A stretch of DNA of 29,886 bases, from positions 1 through 29,886 of the forward strand of contig CAYWAP010000021.1 of NCBI GenBank assembly GCA_964456525.1, in the 5' to 3' direction. Under the pieces are notes generated by a model. That model made no database searches and was not told the DNA's origin. It saw only the letters and a program-made list of their open reading frames with translations. Positions 21,939 through 29,486 of this stretch are shown in pieces (position 1 is the stretch's first letter; every line of letters starts with the position of its first letter). Both the position numbers and the translations under genes were made by a program. The stretch comes from Onthomonas sp964456525. Lineage in GTDB: Bacteria > Bacillota > Clostridia > Oscillospirales > Oscillospiraceae.

Positions 21939-23003
21939 ATGAAAAAGTTTATGGCGCTGCTTCTGGCCCTGGCAATGGCCCTGAGCCTGGTCGCCTGCGG
22001 TTCCAGCTCTGGCGACACTTCTGCAGATGCGAATGACGCTTCATCGAGTGACGCTTCATCCAGCGACACGGATACTTCCGCCGACGCCACATCGGCTTCT
22101 GACGTCTCCTATACCATCGGTATCTGCCAGCTGATGCAGCACGATGCACTGGATGCGGCAACCGAGGGCTTTCAGGACGCGCTGATGGAGTTGCTGGGCG
22201 ACTCTGTCTCTGTCACCTTTGATGTGCAGAACGCTCAGGGCGACTCCACAACCTGCTCCACCATCGTCACGGGCTTTGTGGCAAACGATTACGATCTGAT
22301 CATGGCCAACGGAACCGCCGCGCTGCAGGCCGCCGTTTCCGCCACGTCTGATATCCCCATCCTGGGCACCTCGATCACCGACTATGCCACCGCCCTGTCG
22401 GATGACACCCTCGACGCCACCGTTGGCACCGGCATCAACGTCTCGGGCACCTCTGACGGCGTCTCCGCAGAGCTGTATGCCGACCTGGTGTTGGAGCTGA
22501 TTCCCGACGCGGAAAAGGTCTCCATCCTGTACTGCTCCTCTGAGGCCAACTCTGTGATTCAGGCCGAGCAGTTCCAGGAGGCAATCAGCGAGTACGGCGT
22601 AACCTGCACCGTCTACACCTTCTCCGACTCCAACGATATGCAGTCCGTCGTCACCGCCGCCATTGAGGATTGCGACGCCCTGTACATCCCCACGGACAAC
22701 ACTGCCGCCTCCAACATGACCATTGTGGCCAACGTCTGTGAGCCTGCCGGCATCCCCGTCATCTGCGGCGAGGAGAACATGACGGCAAATGGCGGTCTGG
22801 CTACCGTTTCCATCAGCTACTATGACATCGGCTACATGTGCGGCGAGCAGGCCTATGAGATTCTGGTCAACGGCGCGGACATCTCCACCATGCCCATCGG
22901 TTACTCGGAAGATCCCGTCAAGGAGTACAACGCAGAGTATGCCGACGCAATCGGATTTGAAATTCCCGACGGCTTCACCGCCATCACGTCCTCCGACGAA
23001 TAA
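21939..23003 (+). CDS. ABC importer substrate-binding lipoprotein (TrpX/ABC_sub_bind-like)
   Basis: 354 aa. The lipoprotein signal MKKFMALLLALAMALSLVAC has its Cys at 20, followed by an acidic Ser/Asp/Ala linker to about 55. The mature protein matches the ABC_sub_bind family: YTIGICQLMQHDALDAATEGF, then IVTGFVANDYDLIMANGTAA, SDIPILGTSITDY and SYYDIGYMCGEQAYEILVNG. GGAGG lies 8 nt before the ATG. Streptococcal relatives (TrpX) bind Trp or related aromatic compounds, but the ligand cannot be read here. The next two genes encode the matching permease and ATPase. Confidence 0.9.
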   Translation: MKKFMALLLALAMALSLVACGSSSGDTSADANDASSSDASSSDTDTSADATSASDVSYTIGICQLMQHDALDAATEGFQDALMELLGDSVSVTFDVQNAQGDSTTCSTIVTGFVANDYDLIMANGTAALQAAVSATSDIPILGTSITDYATALSDDTLDATVGTGINVSGTSDGVSAELYADLVLELIPDAEKVSILYCSSEANSVIQAEQFQEAISEYGVTCTVYTFSDSNDMQSVVTAAIEDCDALYIPTDNTAASNMTIVANVCEPAGIPVICGEENMTANGGLATVSISYYDIGYMCGEQAYEILVNGADISTMPIGYSEDPVKEYNAEYADAIGFEIPDGFTAITSSDE

Positions 23004-23045
23004 GGCTGGACACGCCGGTTATTCTCAGTCAAACCACTAGCTTAT

Positions 23046-23077
23046 ATCCCGGCGAAGGGGTTCCTCTTTGCCGGGAT
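23046..23077 (+). terminator. Hairpin between the binding protein and permease genes
   Basis: ATCCCGGC-GAAG pairs with CTTT-GCCGGGAT (12 bp with one G-T). It is followed by TCTATGTTATTTT, a weak T tract. It probably acts as a partial terminator or 3' stabiliser, so that more binding protein than permease is made. Confidence 0.65.
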
Positions 23078-23145
23078 TCTATGTTATTTTAGCAATCCAA
23101 ACCTCAGTCGCGTTTCAAACCAAAAATAGAGGAGAGTTCATTTCT

Positions 23146-24120
23146 ATGCTTGCCTATTTTTCCAGTCTCACCCTGACGGCTCTTTTAAACGCCTGTCCCG
23201 GTGGTGTGGCGCAGGGCCTGATCTGGGGTATCATGGCCCTTGGCGTTTACCTGACGTTTCGCATGTTGGATTTGGCCGATTTAACCGTTGACGGCTCTCT
23301 GGCAACCGGCGGCGCGGTCTGCATTATGCTGGTGCTAAACGGCGTCAACCCCCAGGTGGCGCTGATCGCGTCGTTCTTCGTCGGCGTCTTGGCCGGCCTG
23401 ATCACCGGTTTTCTGCACACCCTGCTGGGTATTCCCGCTATTTTGGCCGGCATTTTGACCCAGATCTCCCTGTATTCCATCAATCTGAATATTATGGGAA
23501 AGGCGAACCAGTCCGTCAACGTCAACCAGGTCACCTTCTATTTTACGTCCAACGCCAACTACCTGATTCGCACCATTGTGCTGGTGGCCATCGTCTGCGC
23601 TGCGGTGATCGCCCTGTTGTATTGGTATCTGGGCACAGAGCAGGGCTCCGCCCTCCGCGCAACCGGTACAAACCCCAACATGTCCCGGGCACAGGGAATT
23701 AACATCAACCGGATGAAGGTCATCGGCCTGGCCCTGAGCAACGGTCTGGTCGCCCTGTCCGGCGGAATCCTGTCCCAGTACCAGGGCTTTGCCGACGTCA
23801 ATATGGGACGGGGCGCCATCGTCATCGGGCTGGCTGCCGTCATCATTGGCGAGGTGGTAGGCGAAGCCCTGTTTGGCAGGCGCATGACTATGTGGCTGCG
23901 CCTGCTGTTTGTTGTGCTCGGCGGCGTTGCCTATTACATCGTCTACGTGTTTGTCCTGTGGCTCAAATTCCCCGCGGACGACATGAAACTGCTCACCGCC
24001 ATCGTGGTGGCCATTTTCCTGGCCATCCCCTATCTGAAAGGCAAGAGCGCCACCTCCTTCAGCAAGGCCGCCAAGGCCTCTGAAGCCGTCATCGCCACAC
24101 AGAAGAAGGAGGATCAATAA
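23146..24120 (+). CDS. ABC importer permease (TrpY-like, BPD_transp_2 class)
   Basis: 324 aa with about eight to nine hydrophobic segments. It begins with GVAQGLIWGIMALGVYLTFRMLDLADLTVDGS, the recurrent pattern of permeases partnered with ABC_sub_bind proteins, and contains GSALRATGTNPNMSRAQGININRMKVIGLALSNGLVALSG in outline (the LIV-H-like coupling region). I used the ATG at 23146, with GAGGAG about 12 nt upstream; an in-frame ATG at 23068 overlaps the hairpin and is less likely. The ATPase gene starts 2 nt after its stop. Confidence 0.9.
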   Translation: MLAYFSSLTLTALLNACPGGVAQGLIWGIMALGVYLTFRMLDLADLTVDGSLATGGAVCIMLVLNGVNPQVALIASFFVGVLAGLITGFLHTLLGIPAILAGILTQISLYSINLNIMGKANQSVNVNQVTFYFTSNANYLIRTIVLVAIVCAAVIALLYWYLGTEQGSALRATGTNPNMSRAQGININRMKVIGLALSNGLVALSGGILSQYQGFADVNMGRGAIVIGLAAVIIGEVVGEALFGRRMTMWLRLLFVVLGGVAYYIVYVFVLWLKFPADDMKLLTAIVVAIFLAIPYLKGKSATSFSKAAKASEAVIATQKKEDQ

Positions 24121-24121
24121 G

Positions 24122-24916
24122 ATGTTGGATATCATCGACATTCATAAGACCTTTAACGCCGGCACCATCAACGAGAAGGTCGCGCTGGACGGCGTCAACC
24201 TTCATCTGGAAGAAGGCGATTTCTGCACCATTATCGGCGGCAATGGCGCGGGAAAATCCACCGCGTTGAACGCCATCGCAGGGGTATGGCCCGTGGACTC
24301 CGGGGCCATCCTGATTGACGGGAAAAACGTCACCGGCATTCCGGAACACAAGCGTGCGACATGGCTGGGCCGGGTCTTTCAGGACCCCATGAACGGCACC
24401 GCCGCCACCATGGAAATTCAGGAGAATCTGGCCCTGGCCGCCCGGCGTGGCCAGCGCCGGGGCTTGCGTTGGGGCATTACCCGAAAAGAGCGGGACGAGT
24501 ACCGTGAAAAGCTGAAAATTCTGGATCTGGGGCTGGAGGACCGCATGACGGCAAAGGTTGGCCTGCTCTCCGGCGGCCAGCGTCAGGCGTTGACGCTGCT
24601 GATGGCAACGCTCAAGCAGCCCCGTCTGCTCCTTCTGGATGAGCACACCGCCGCATTGGACCCCAAAACCGCGGAAAAAGTCCTGCGGGTTACCGATCAG
24701 ATCATTGCCGAGCAGCACCTGACCGCGCTGATGGTCACCCACAACATGAAAGACGCCATCGCCCACGGCAACCGTCTCATTATGATGCACGAAGGCAAGG
24801 TCATCTTGGACATCTCCGGGGAGGAGAAGAAAAAGCTGACCGTCTCCGACCTTATGCACCAGTTCGCAGTGGTTTCCGGCGAGGAATTCGCCAACGACAA
24901 GGCGATTCTGGCATAA
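24122..24916 (+). CDS. ABC importer ATP-binding protein (TrpZ-like)
   Basis: 264 aa. Walker A is GGNGAGKS (39-46), the Q-loop is in RVFQDPMNGTAATM, the signature is LLSGGQRQALTLLMA, Walker B is LLLLDEHTAALD, and the H-loop is MVTHNM. The His after the Walker B Glu is common in this subfamily. It ends the operon before a strong terminator. It energises uptake with the two preceding proteins; substrate unknown, with aromatic amino acids a guess from streptococcal TrpXYZ. Confidence 0.93.
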   Translation: MLDIIDIHKTFNAGTINEKVALDGVNLHLEEGDFCTIIGGNGAGKSTALNAIAGVWPVDSGAILIDGKNVTGIPEHKRATWLGRVFQDPMNGTAATMEIQENLALAARRGQRRGLRWGITRKERDEYREKLKILDLGLEDRMTAKVGLLSGGQRQALTLLMATLKQPRLLLLDEHTAALDPKTAEKVLRVTDQIIAEQHLTALMVTHNMKDAIAHGNRLIMMHEGKVILDISGEEKKKLTVSDLMHQFAVVSGEEFANDKAILA

Positions 24917-24942
24917 CTGACACAAAAGATGTTTGACAGTCA

Positions 24943-24980
24943 AAAACCCCATTCCGGCAATCAAGCCGGAATGGGGTTTT
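24943..24980 (+). terminator. Strong intrinsic terminator after the ABC importer
   Basis: AAAACCCCATTCCGGC pairs perfectly with GCCGGAATGGGGTTTT around a 6-nt loop. Being symmetric (A tract before, T tract after), it can also stop the minus-strand tRNA transcript. Confidence 0.95.
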
Positions 24981-24990
24981 CTTCCCAAAC

Positions 24991-25066
24991 TGGTCGGAGT
25001 GCGGGGACTCGAACCCCGGGCCTCCTGCTCCCAAAGCAGGCGCGCTACCAACTGCGCAACACCCCG
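24991..25066 (-). tRNA. tRNA-Pro (anticodon TGG)
   Basis: 76 nt with CCA encoded (24991-24993 on plus as TGG). The acceptor CGGGGTG pairs with CACTCCG with one G-U. The D arm is GCGC/GCGC and the anticodon arm is CCTGC-TTTGGGA-GCAGG, giving anticodon TGG. The T arm CCGGGGTTCGAGTCCCCG contains the standard TTCGA loop. It reads CCN proline codons. Its promoter is at 25144-25172. Confidence 0.97.
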
Positions 25067-25143
25067 CTGTGATACAGAGGGATTCCATGAACACCTCAGC
25101 AGCCGTGCGGAGACGCCGCCCTGCAGCTCATGGAACAGACCTT

Positions 25144-25172
25144 ATTATACTGGAATCCACTGCATTTTTCAA
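25144..25172 (-). promoter_or_regulatory. Promoter of tRNA-Pro
   Basis: TTGAAA (25167-25172), 17 nt, TATAAT (25144-25149) on the minus strand, about 77 nt before the 5' end of the tRNA. Confidence 0.75.
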
Positions 25173-25180
25173 GAGATTTC

Positions 25181-25209
25181 TTGTGATTTTCTGCCCCGTG
25201 TGGTATGAT
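25181..25209 (+). promoter_or_regulatory. Promoter of trmB
   Basis: TTGTGA (25181-25186), 17 nt, TATGAT (25204-25209), about 43 nt before the ATG. It is divergent from the tRNA promoter, with the two -35 regions about 9 nt apart. Confidence 0.65.
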
Positions 25210-25252
25210 ATGCGATGTCATAATCATCATTCCCGGACTGAGGTAATCTACC

Positions 25253-26041
25253 ATGAGAATGCGTAAAAAGAAACATCTAGATGAGCGTATGGCGCGCTGC
25301 GCCGCCGTGTTGGAGCGGGATCCCTGCCGGCTCAAGGGGCGCTGGCTGGCACAGATGCCCGGCGCCGCCGAGCTGCGCCTTGAAATCGGCTGCGGCAAGG
25401 GCCGCTTCACCATCCAGACCGCAGAGCAGAATCCCCAGGCCCTGTTCGTCGCCGTGGAACGCGTGGCTGACGCCATCGTGATGGGCATGGAAAAGGCTCT
25501 GGAGCGGAACGTCACCAACGTCATCTTTGTCTGTGACGACGCGGTGCGCCTGTCTGACTGGTTTGCGCCGGAGGAAGTGGACTTGCTCTATATCAACTTT
25601 CCCGATCCCTGGCCCTCCAAAAAGCACGCGAAGCGCCGCTTAACCTATACCGATTTTCTGCTTTCTTACCGTCCGATTTTGAAGGACGGCGGCCAGATTC
25701 ACTTTAAAACGGACAATCGCCCCCTGTTTGACTTCTCCCTGACCCAGTTTCCTCGGGCCGGTTACACCCTGAGCGAAGTGACAAACGATCTCCACGCAGA
25801 TGACCCAACGGTGATCATGACGGATTTTGAGGCCCGCTTCTCGGCAGAGGGCGTGAAAATCAACCGTTGCGTGGCCACAAAGGCCGCCCTCCCGGATGCG
25901 GAAGAGCCGATGCCGCCCCTCTCCCTTCTCAGCTACTGGCAGGAGGGGGACCGGGTTCCCCACGGAATGGAGCGGGCTGTGGAGCAATCCCACATCCGCG
26001 CAGCCGCCGAAACGAAGCAGGCCAGGGACGCCGAGAAGTAA
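25253..26041 (+). CDS. trmB: tRNA (guanine-N7)-methyltransferase TrmB
   Basis: 262 aa. It methylates G46 in the variable loop of tRNAs with S-adenosylmethionine. The SAM-binding motif is EIGCGKGRF (44-52), the family signature is INFPDPWPSKKHAKRR (114-129), and HFKTDNRPLFDFS and TDFEARF complete it. Typical bacterial TrmB is about 215 aa; this one carries a C-terminal tail of some 45 residues (PPLSLLSYWQ, then a charged Ala/Glu/Arg-rich end) of unknown role. GAGG lies 9 nt before the ATG. Divergent from tRNA-Pro, it has its own promoter. Confidence 0.95.
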   Translation: MRMRKKKHLDERMARCAAVLERDPCRLKGRWLAQMPGAAELRLEIGCGKGRFTIQTAEQNPQALFVAVERVADAIVMGMEKALERNVTNVIFVCDDAVRLSDWFAPEEVDLLYINFPDPWPSKKHAKRRLTYTDFLLSYRPILKDGGQIHFKTDNRPLFDFSLTQFPRAGYTLSEVTNDLHADDPTVIMTDFEARFSAEGVKINRCVATKAALPDAEEPMPPLSLLSYWQEGDRVPHGMERAVEQSHIRAAAETKQARDAEK

Positions 26042-26063
26042 ATTTCGCTCCGGAAACCCTTTG

Positions 26064-26092
26064 TTGACGGATATCGGGCGCACTGATATAAT
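26064..26092 (+). promoter_or_regulatory. Promoter of the ABC-2 permease gene
   Basis: TTGACG (26064-26069), 17 nt, TATAAT (26087-26092). The leader is about 85 nt and contains a small GGGG/CCCC hairpin. Confidence 0.8.
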
Positions 26093-26183
26093 GATGAATA
26101 TGGATATAGGGGCTTTTGTCCCCGTTCCGGTTTGAAAACCCGATTGCCGAACATCCTCGCTTGATCCCGGAAGGGAGTATCAC

Positions 26184-26966
26184 ATGATTCAATTTTTTCG
26201 CGACATTTACAAATACCGGCGTTATCTGGTCTACGCCGCACGGGCGGAGCTGAAGGAGGAAGTTTCCGGTTCCTTCCTGAGCGGCGCCTGGTGGTTGCTG
26301 GACCCGCTGCTCTTTATGATCGTCTATACCTTCGTCTACTCGGTTGTCTTTGGTAAAAATCAGGATTATCTCTGCGCCTTTATTTTCATCGGCCACAGCG
26401 CATGGACGTTTTTTAACCGTTGTATTCTGGCCAGCGGGAAGCTCATCCGTAAGAACCGCCCGGTGCTGGCGAAGGTTTACCTGCCCAAATTTATCCTTGT
26501 GCTGACAATCATGATGGTTAACGGCTTTAAGATGTTGATTTCCCTGGGATACGTGGCCATTGCCATGATTCTTTATCAGGTGCCCCTGACCTTACAGGCT
26601 TTATGGCTCATTCCCTATCTGGCCCTTCTTTTCATCATGACCTTTGGCTGCTGCTGCATCCTGATGCACTGCGGCGTATTTGTAGACGATTTGAACAACA
26701 TTGTAAACGTCCTTTTGCGGCTGTTGTTCTACCTCTCCGGCATCTTCTATAACCCGGAGACCCAGCTCTCCGGCATCGTTCGCTACCTGATGATCCGGCT
26801 GAATCCCACCTGTTATATCATTACCCAACTGCGCAACAGTCTCCTGTATGGCCAGGTGCCTCTGCTAAACTGGTATGTGCTCTGGATGGCCGTCAGCCTG
26901 TTTTTCGCCTGTCTTGGCATTCGGCTGATTTACAAATACGAACGCCGTTATGTCAAAACAGTATAA
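26184..26966 (+). CDS. ABC-2 type polysaccharide/teichoic-acid export permease
   Basis: 260 aa with about six membrane helices. The opening YRRYLVYAARAELKEEVSGSFLSGAWWLLDPLL is the amphipathic N-terminus plus helix 1 of TagG/Wzm/RfbA-like exporters. LFYLSGIFYNPETQLSG and RYLMIRLNPTCYIITQLRNSLLYG, in outline, are the classical C-terminal pattern (the LNP motif). Such proteins form a dimeric channel for wall or capsule glycans. They need a TagH/Wzt ATPase, which is normally the next gene; here none follows. AAGGGAG lies 6 nt before the ATG. It has its own promoter and terminator. Confidence 0.9.
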   Translation: MIQFFRDIYKYRRYLVYAARAELKEEVSGSFLSGAWWLLDPLLFMIVYTFVYSVVFGKNQDYLCAFIFIGHSAWTFFNRCILASGKLIRKNRPVLAKVYLPKFILVLTIMMVNGFKMLISLGYVAIAMILYQVPLTLQALWLIPYLALLFIMTFGCCCILMHCGVFVDDLNNIVNVLLRLLFYLSGIFYNPETQLSGIVRYLMIRLNPTCYIITQLRNSLLYGQVPLLNWYVLWMAVSLFFACLGIRLIYKYERRYVKTV

Positions 26967-26987
26967 TCCTGCAACATGCACGTTTAT

Positions 26988-27019
26988 GGCAGCGCTTGGA
27001 ACCGGCGCTGCCATTTTTT
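26988..27019 (+). terminator. Intrinsic terminator of the ABC-2 permease gene
   Basis: GGCAGCGC and GCGCTGCC pair over 8 bp, followed by ATTTTTT. Confidence 0.9.
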
Positions 27020-27067
27020 CGCCCCGCAACGCGCTCGCGATTTCGAGCGGCTGTCCATAGACGGCAA

Positions 27068-27090
27068 AAGGCCCGTTGAGGGCCTTCTTC
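27068..27090 (-). terminator. Terminator of the PRD regulator gene
   Basis: AAGGCCC and GGGCCTT pair around GTTGA; on the minus strand the stem is followed by TTGCCG after its own TT pair (reading ...CCTTTTGCC). Moderate strength, 65 nt after the stop. Confidence 0.55.
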
Positions 27091-27154
27091 CGCAGCAGGT
27101 GAACCGGCAGCAGATGGTGGATTGCTTCTATTTTGGGCCGACTGAAAATAGAAT

Positions 27155-29230
27155 TTACAGGTGCTCCCGAATATAATCCATCACTTCCTTAGAGGAATGA
27201 GCGGTATCCAGAAGTCGATAGAAATTTTTGTCATGAAACAGTTGAATCAGCTCTGCCATAGCGCACAGATGAGAGGAGTTGTTGACTGCGCTCAGAGCAA
27301 AAATATATTTGACCGGATCATTCTCGGGAACCCCGAAGATAAGAGGTGTTTTTAATACGCCGATACCAAGGCCATAGGTAATGGCTCCAGCTTCCGGCTT
27401 GGCATGAGGCAGAGCCACATGCTTGGTAATGACCATATAACGTGTGCTCATCCGGACAGTTTCCTCTACATAGCTGGGCAGCACACAGCGCTGGCGAACC
27501 ATGGGTTCGTAAGTCTTTCGGATTGCTTCTTCAGGTGTAGAGGCCTCCAGATTCAAACTGATAATTTCTGGCCAGATCATGTCAGTCAGGTGCAGCTTAA
27601 TATCCTCTGCGACATCCGAAAACTGTGTCTTATAAAAATGAGCAGTCAGCTCTCCATAGAGGCTGTCCCTTTCACGGATATCTGCGTATTTGGCGATAAT
27701 ATCCATGACAACGTCCACATCTGGCTGCCCCTGAGAAGAAATCCCCAGCCCCTGATGAACTTGATGGCTGATTTTTCGCCGGTCATTTAACGACATAACA
27801 GGATTCACCCGGACAACTGGCACAGAAGGATCAACGGTCAAAGGGGTGTAATTGGTTGTAAAAATAATATCGGCTCCAAGATGGTTGTCCTCTGCACGGG
27901 AGGACTCCAAAGGTGGAAGAAAGTCCAGCTCCGGGAAGAGGCGTGTCAGTTCGTTGTAGAGCATAATTGCACTCCCCACTCCATTGGAGCAGATCACCAA
28001 GGCCTTCTTCCGGCTGGATTCTTCACTGCTTTTCTTTTCAGCAAAGGCCGCAGCAAAATGTATGGTCAGATATGCGATCTCTTCTTCAGGAATTTCGCGG
28101 TTAAAGAGTGCGGCTGTCGGCTTCACGGTTTCCACCATCAGTTGGAAAAGCTCCCAGTACTCATTTTTCACAGACTCGCAAATTGGATTGAAAATAGGAA
28201 GATGAAAAATAAGCCGGTAATAAGCCGGGCGGAGATGGGCGTAAAGCTGTACGAACATCTTATCGCTGTTGCTCAGATGAACACCGCTGATAACTTCAAA
28301 CCGCTGCATAATATTTCTGGCAATCCCCGAAATCAAATCCTTGTCTTTTGTATCTTCGTTGATATCGCCATAGGAAATTCCCAGGATCCAGGATGTAATG
28401 TATTTAATATCGGGTTCTGCGATCTGATCAGTATCTTCATATCTGCTCAGCAGATCCTTGGTAAAAGCGTATTCCTTTAAGGTAGGGATGACCTCTGTTT
28501 CGAGTATCAGAGGTAGGGATAGATCTGCCTTTATGCCGCTTTGCATTCTGGTTTTCAGAAAGATGAAAATATAGATAAATTCCAGAAGACGGGCTTCCAC
28601 CAAGTGGATTTTCCACTGGGTGGCTAGTTCTGTGATAACCTGTCTGGAATAATCGAATATATTGAGATTAAAATCTTTGATGAAGGCGTCAAAAATCTTC
28701 CCATTCTTTTTATCAGAAAGGGTACTGAGAACCTCCCAAATCATAAACCGGCGGATCGCAATTTCAGATCCTACCAGATAATATCCCCGGGTGCGGTTGT
28801 TGCAGAGCCCAATTCCATTTTCCTCCAGCAACTGTTTTAGCTTTTTGAGATCTGAGAGAATCGTGGAACGGCTACATTTCAGGGAATCGATAAAATGGTT
28901 CAGAGATACGTAGTCCAGATTGATAAAAAGAAGCAGATACATATAGGTCAGCCGATCTTTTTTGCTGAAGTAATATGCATAGCTGGCACTGGATTCTTCC
29001 AGCATCCGTTTGATAGCAGCTAAGGTTTCCTCTGGTATAAGAATTTCTCTGGGAGGAGTGGGGCTTACGGAAACAGCAGGTATATTCTCTGCCTTAAACA
29101 GTCTATTCAATTTTTCAATGCGATACATAATTTGACGTTGGGTAGCGCTGGTCGCAGCTTCAATATCCTTCAGAGTGAGGAAGGAGTTCGTTGATAATAT
29201 CTGCATCAAAGAAATAAGATCGTAATCCAT
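27155..29230 (-). CDS. PRD-containing transcriptional regulator with EIIB and EIIA domains (LicR/MtlR/ManR type)
   Basis: 691 aa from the ATG at 29230. The frame continues to 29350, but that part lies inside the dispersed repeat; the ribosome site GGGGAT about 8 nt upstream is weak. Domains in order: two HTH domains (about 5-60 and 92-150); a degenerate PRD1 (about 175-280) without a clear phospho-His; PRD2 (about 290-400) with His332 (YAHLRPA) and His391 (IHFAAAF); an EIIB-Gat-like domain with Cys414 (VICSNGVGSA); and an EIIA-fructose/mannitol domain with His609 (ALPHAKPEAGA). Such proteins bind DNA and are switched by PTS phosphorylation to activate sugar-PTS operons. No PTS genes are seen here, so the target may lie beyond 29886 or elsewhere. 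Confidence 0.93.
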   Translation of the reverse strand: MDYDLISLMQILSTNSFLTLKDIEAATSATQRQIMYRIEKLNRLFKAENIPAVSVSPTPPREILIPEETLAAIKRMLEESSASYAYYFSKKDRLTYMYLLLFINLDYVSLNHFIDSLKCSRSTILSDLKKLKQLLEENGIGLCNNRTRGYYLVGSEIAIRRFMIWEVLSTLSDKKNGKIFDAFIKDFNLNIFDYSRQVITELATQWKIHLVEARLLEFIYIFIFLKTRMQSGIKADLSLPLILETEVIPTLKEYAFTKDLLSRYEDTDQIAEPDIKYITSWILGISYGDINEDTKDKDLISGIARNIMQRFEVISGVHLSNSDKMFVQLYAHLRPAYYRLIFHLPIFNPICESVKNEYWELFQLMVETVKPTAALFNREIPEEEIAYLTIHFAAAFAEKKSSEESSRKKALVICSNGVGSAIMLYNELTRLFPELDFLPPLESSRAEDNHLGADIIFTTNYTPLTVDPSVPVVRVNPVMSLNDRRKISHQVHQGLGISSQGQPDVDVVMDIIAKYADIRERDSLYGELTAHFYKTQFSDVAEDIKLHLTDMIWPEIISLNLEASTPEEAIRKTYEPMVRQRCVLPSYVEETVRMSTRYMVITKHVALPHAKPEAGAITYGLGIGVLKTPLIFGVPENDPVKYIFALSAVNNSSHLCAMAELIQLFHDKNFYRLLDTAHSSKEVMDYIREHL

Positions 29231-29270
29231 AAAGCCACATCCCCGAATCGCTGCATAATTTTTCTCTAAA

Positions 29271-29427
29271 TGTTGTTTGAAAAATATCAACATACCCAAG
29301 TGGCGGACCTTTTTCCACCATACGTCGTTGATTTTCTTTGCAATCCACAAAGGATTGCGGCGTCAAATCACCCTGTATAGCGAAAAAGTCCTTGCTATCG
29401 GTTATATTCTAATTTTCAAACAAGGTC
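29271..29427 (+). repeat. Dispersed repeat with inverted ends (copy 2)
   Basis: Left end TTGTTTGAAAA (29273-29283), right end ATTTTCAAACAAGG (29412-29425). Its right end matches copy 1 well, while the left end has lost the outer GGCC. It shares GCAATCCACAAAGGATTG with copy 1. It lies in the leader of the PRD regulator, in the opposite orientation relative to the gene from copy 1. Confidence 0.85.
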
Positions 29428-29458
29428 TAATCTTTTGTGAAAATAACCCTACATTATT

Positions 29459-29486
29459 ATTTTAAACGATTTTAAAAATGTGTCAA
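29459..29486 (-). promoter_or_regulatory. Promoter of the PRD regulator gene, upstream of the repeat
   Basis: TTGACA (29481-29486), 16 nt, TAAAAT (29459-29464) on the minus strand. The transcript would cross the complete repeat before the ATG at 29230, a leader of about 220 nt. Confidence 0.6.

Noticed and set aside
29231..29350. N-terminal extension of the PRD regulator
   Set aside because: The extra 40 codons come from the dispersed repeat and have no ribosome site.
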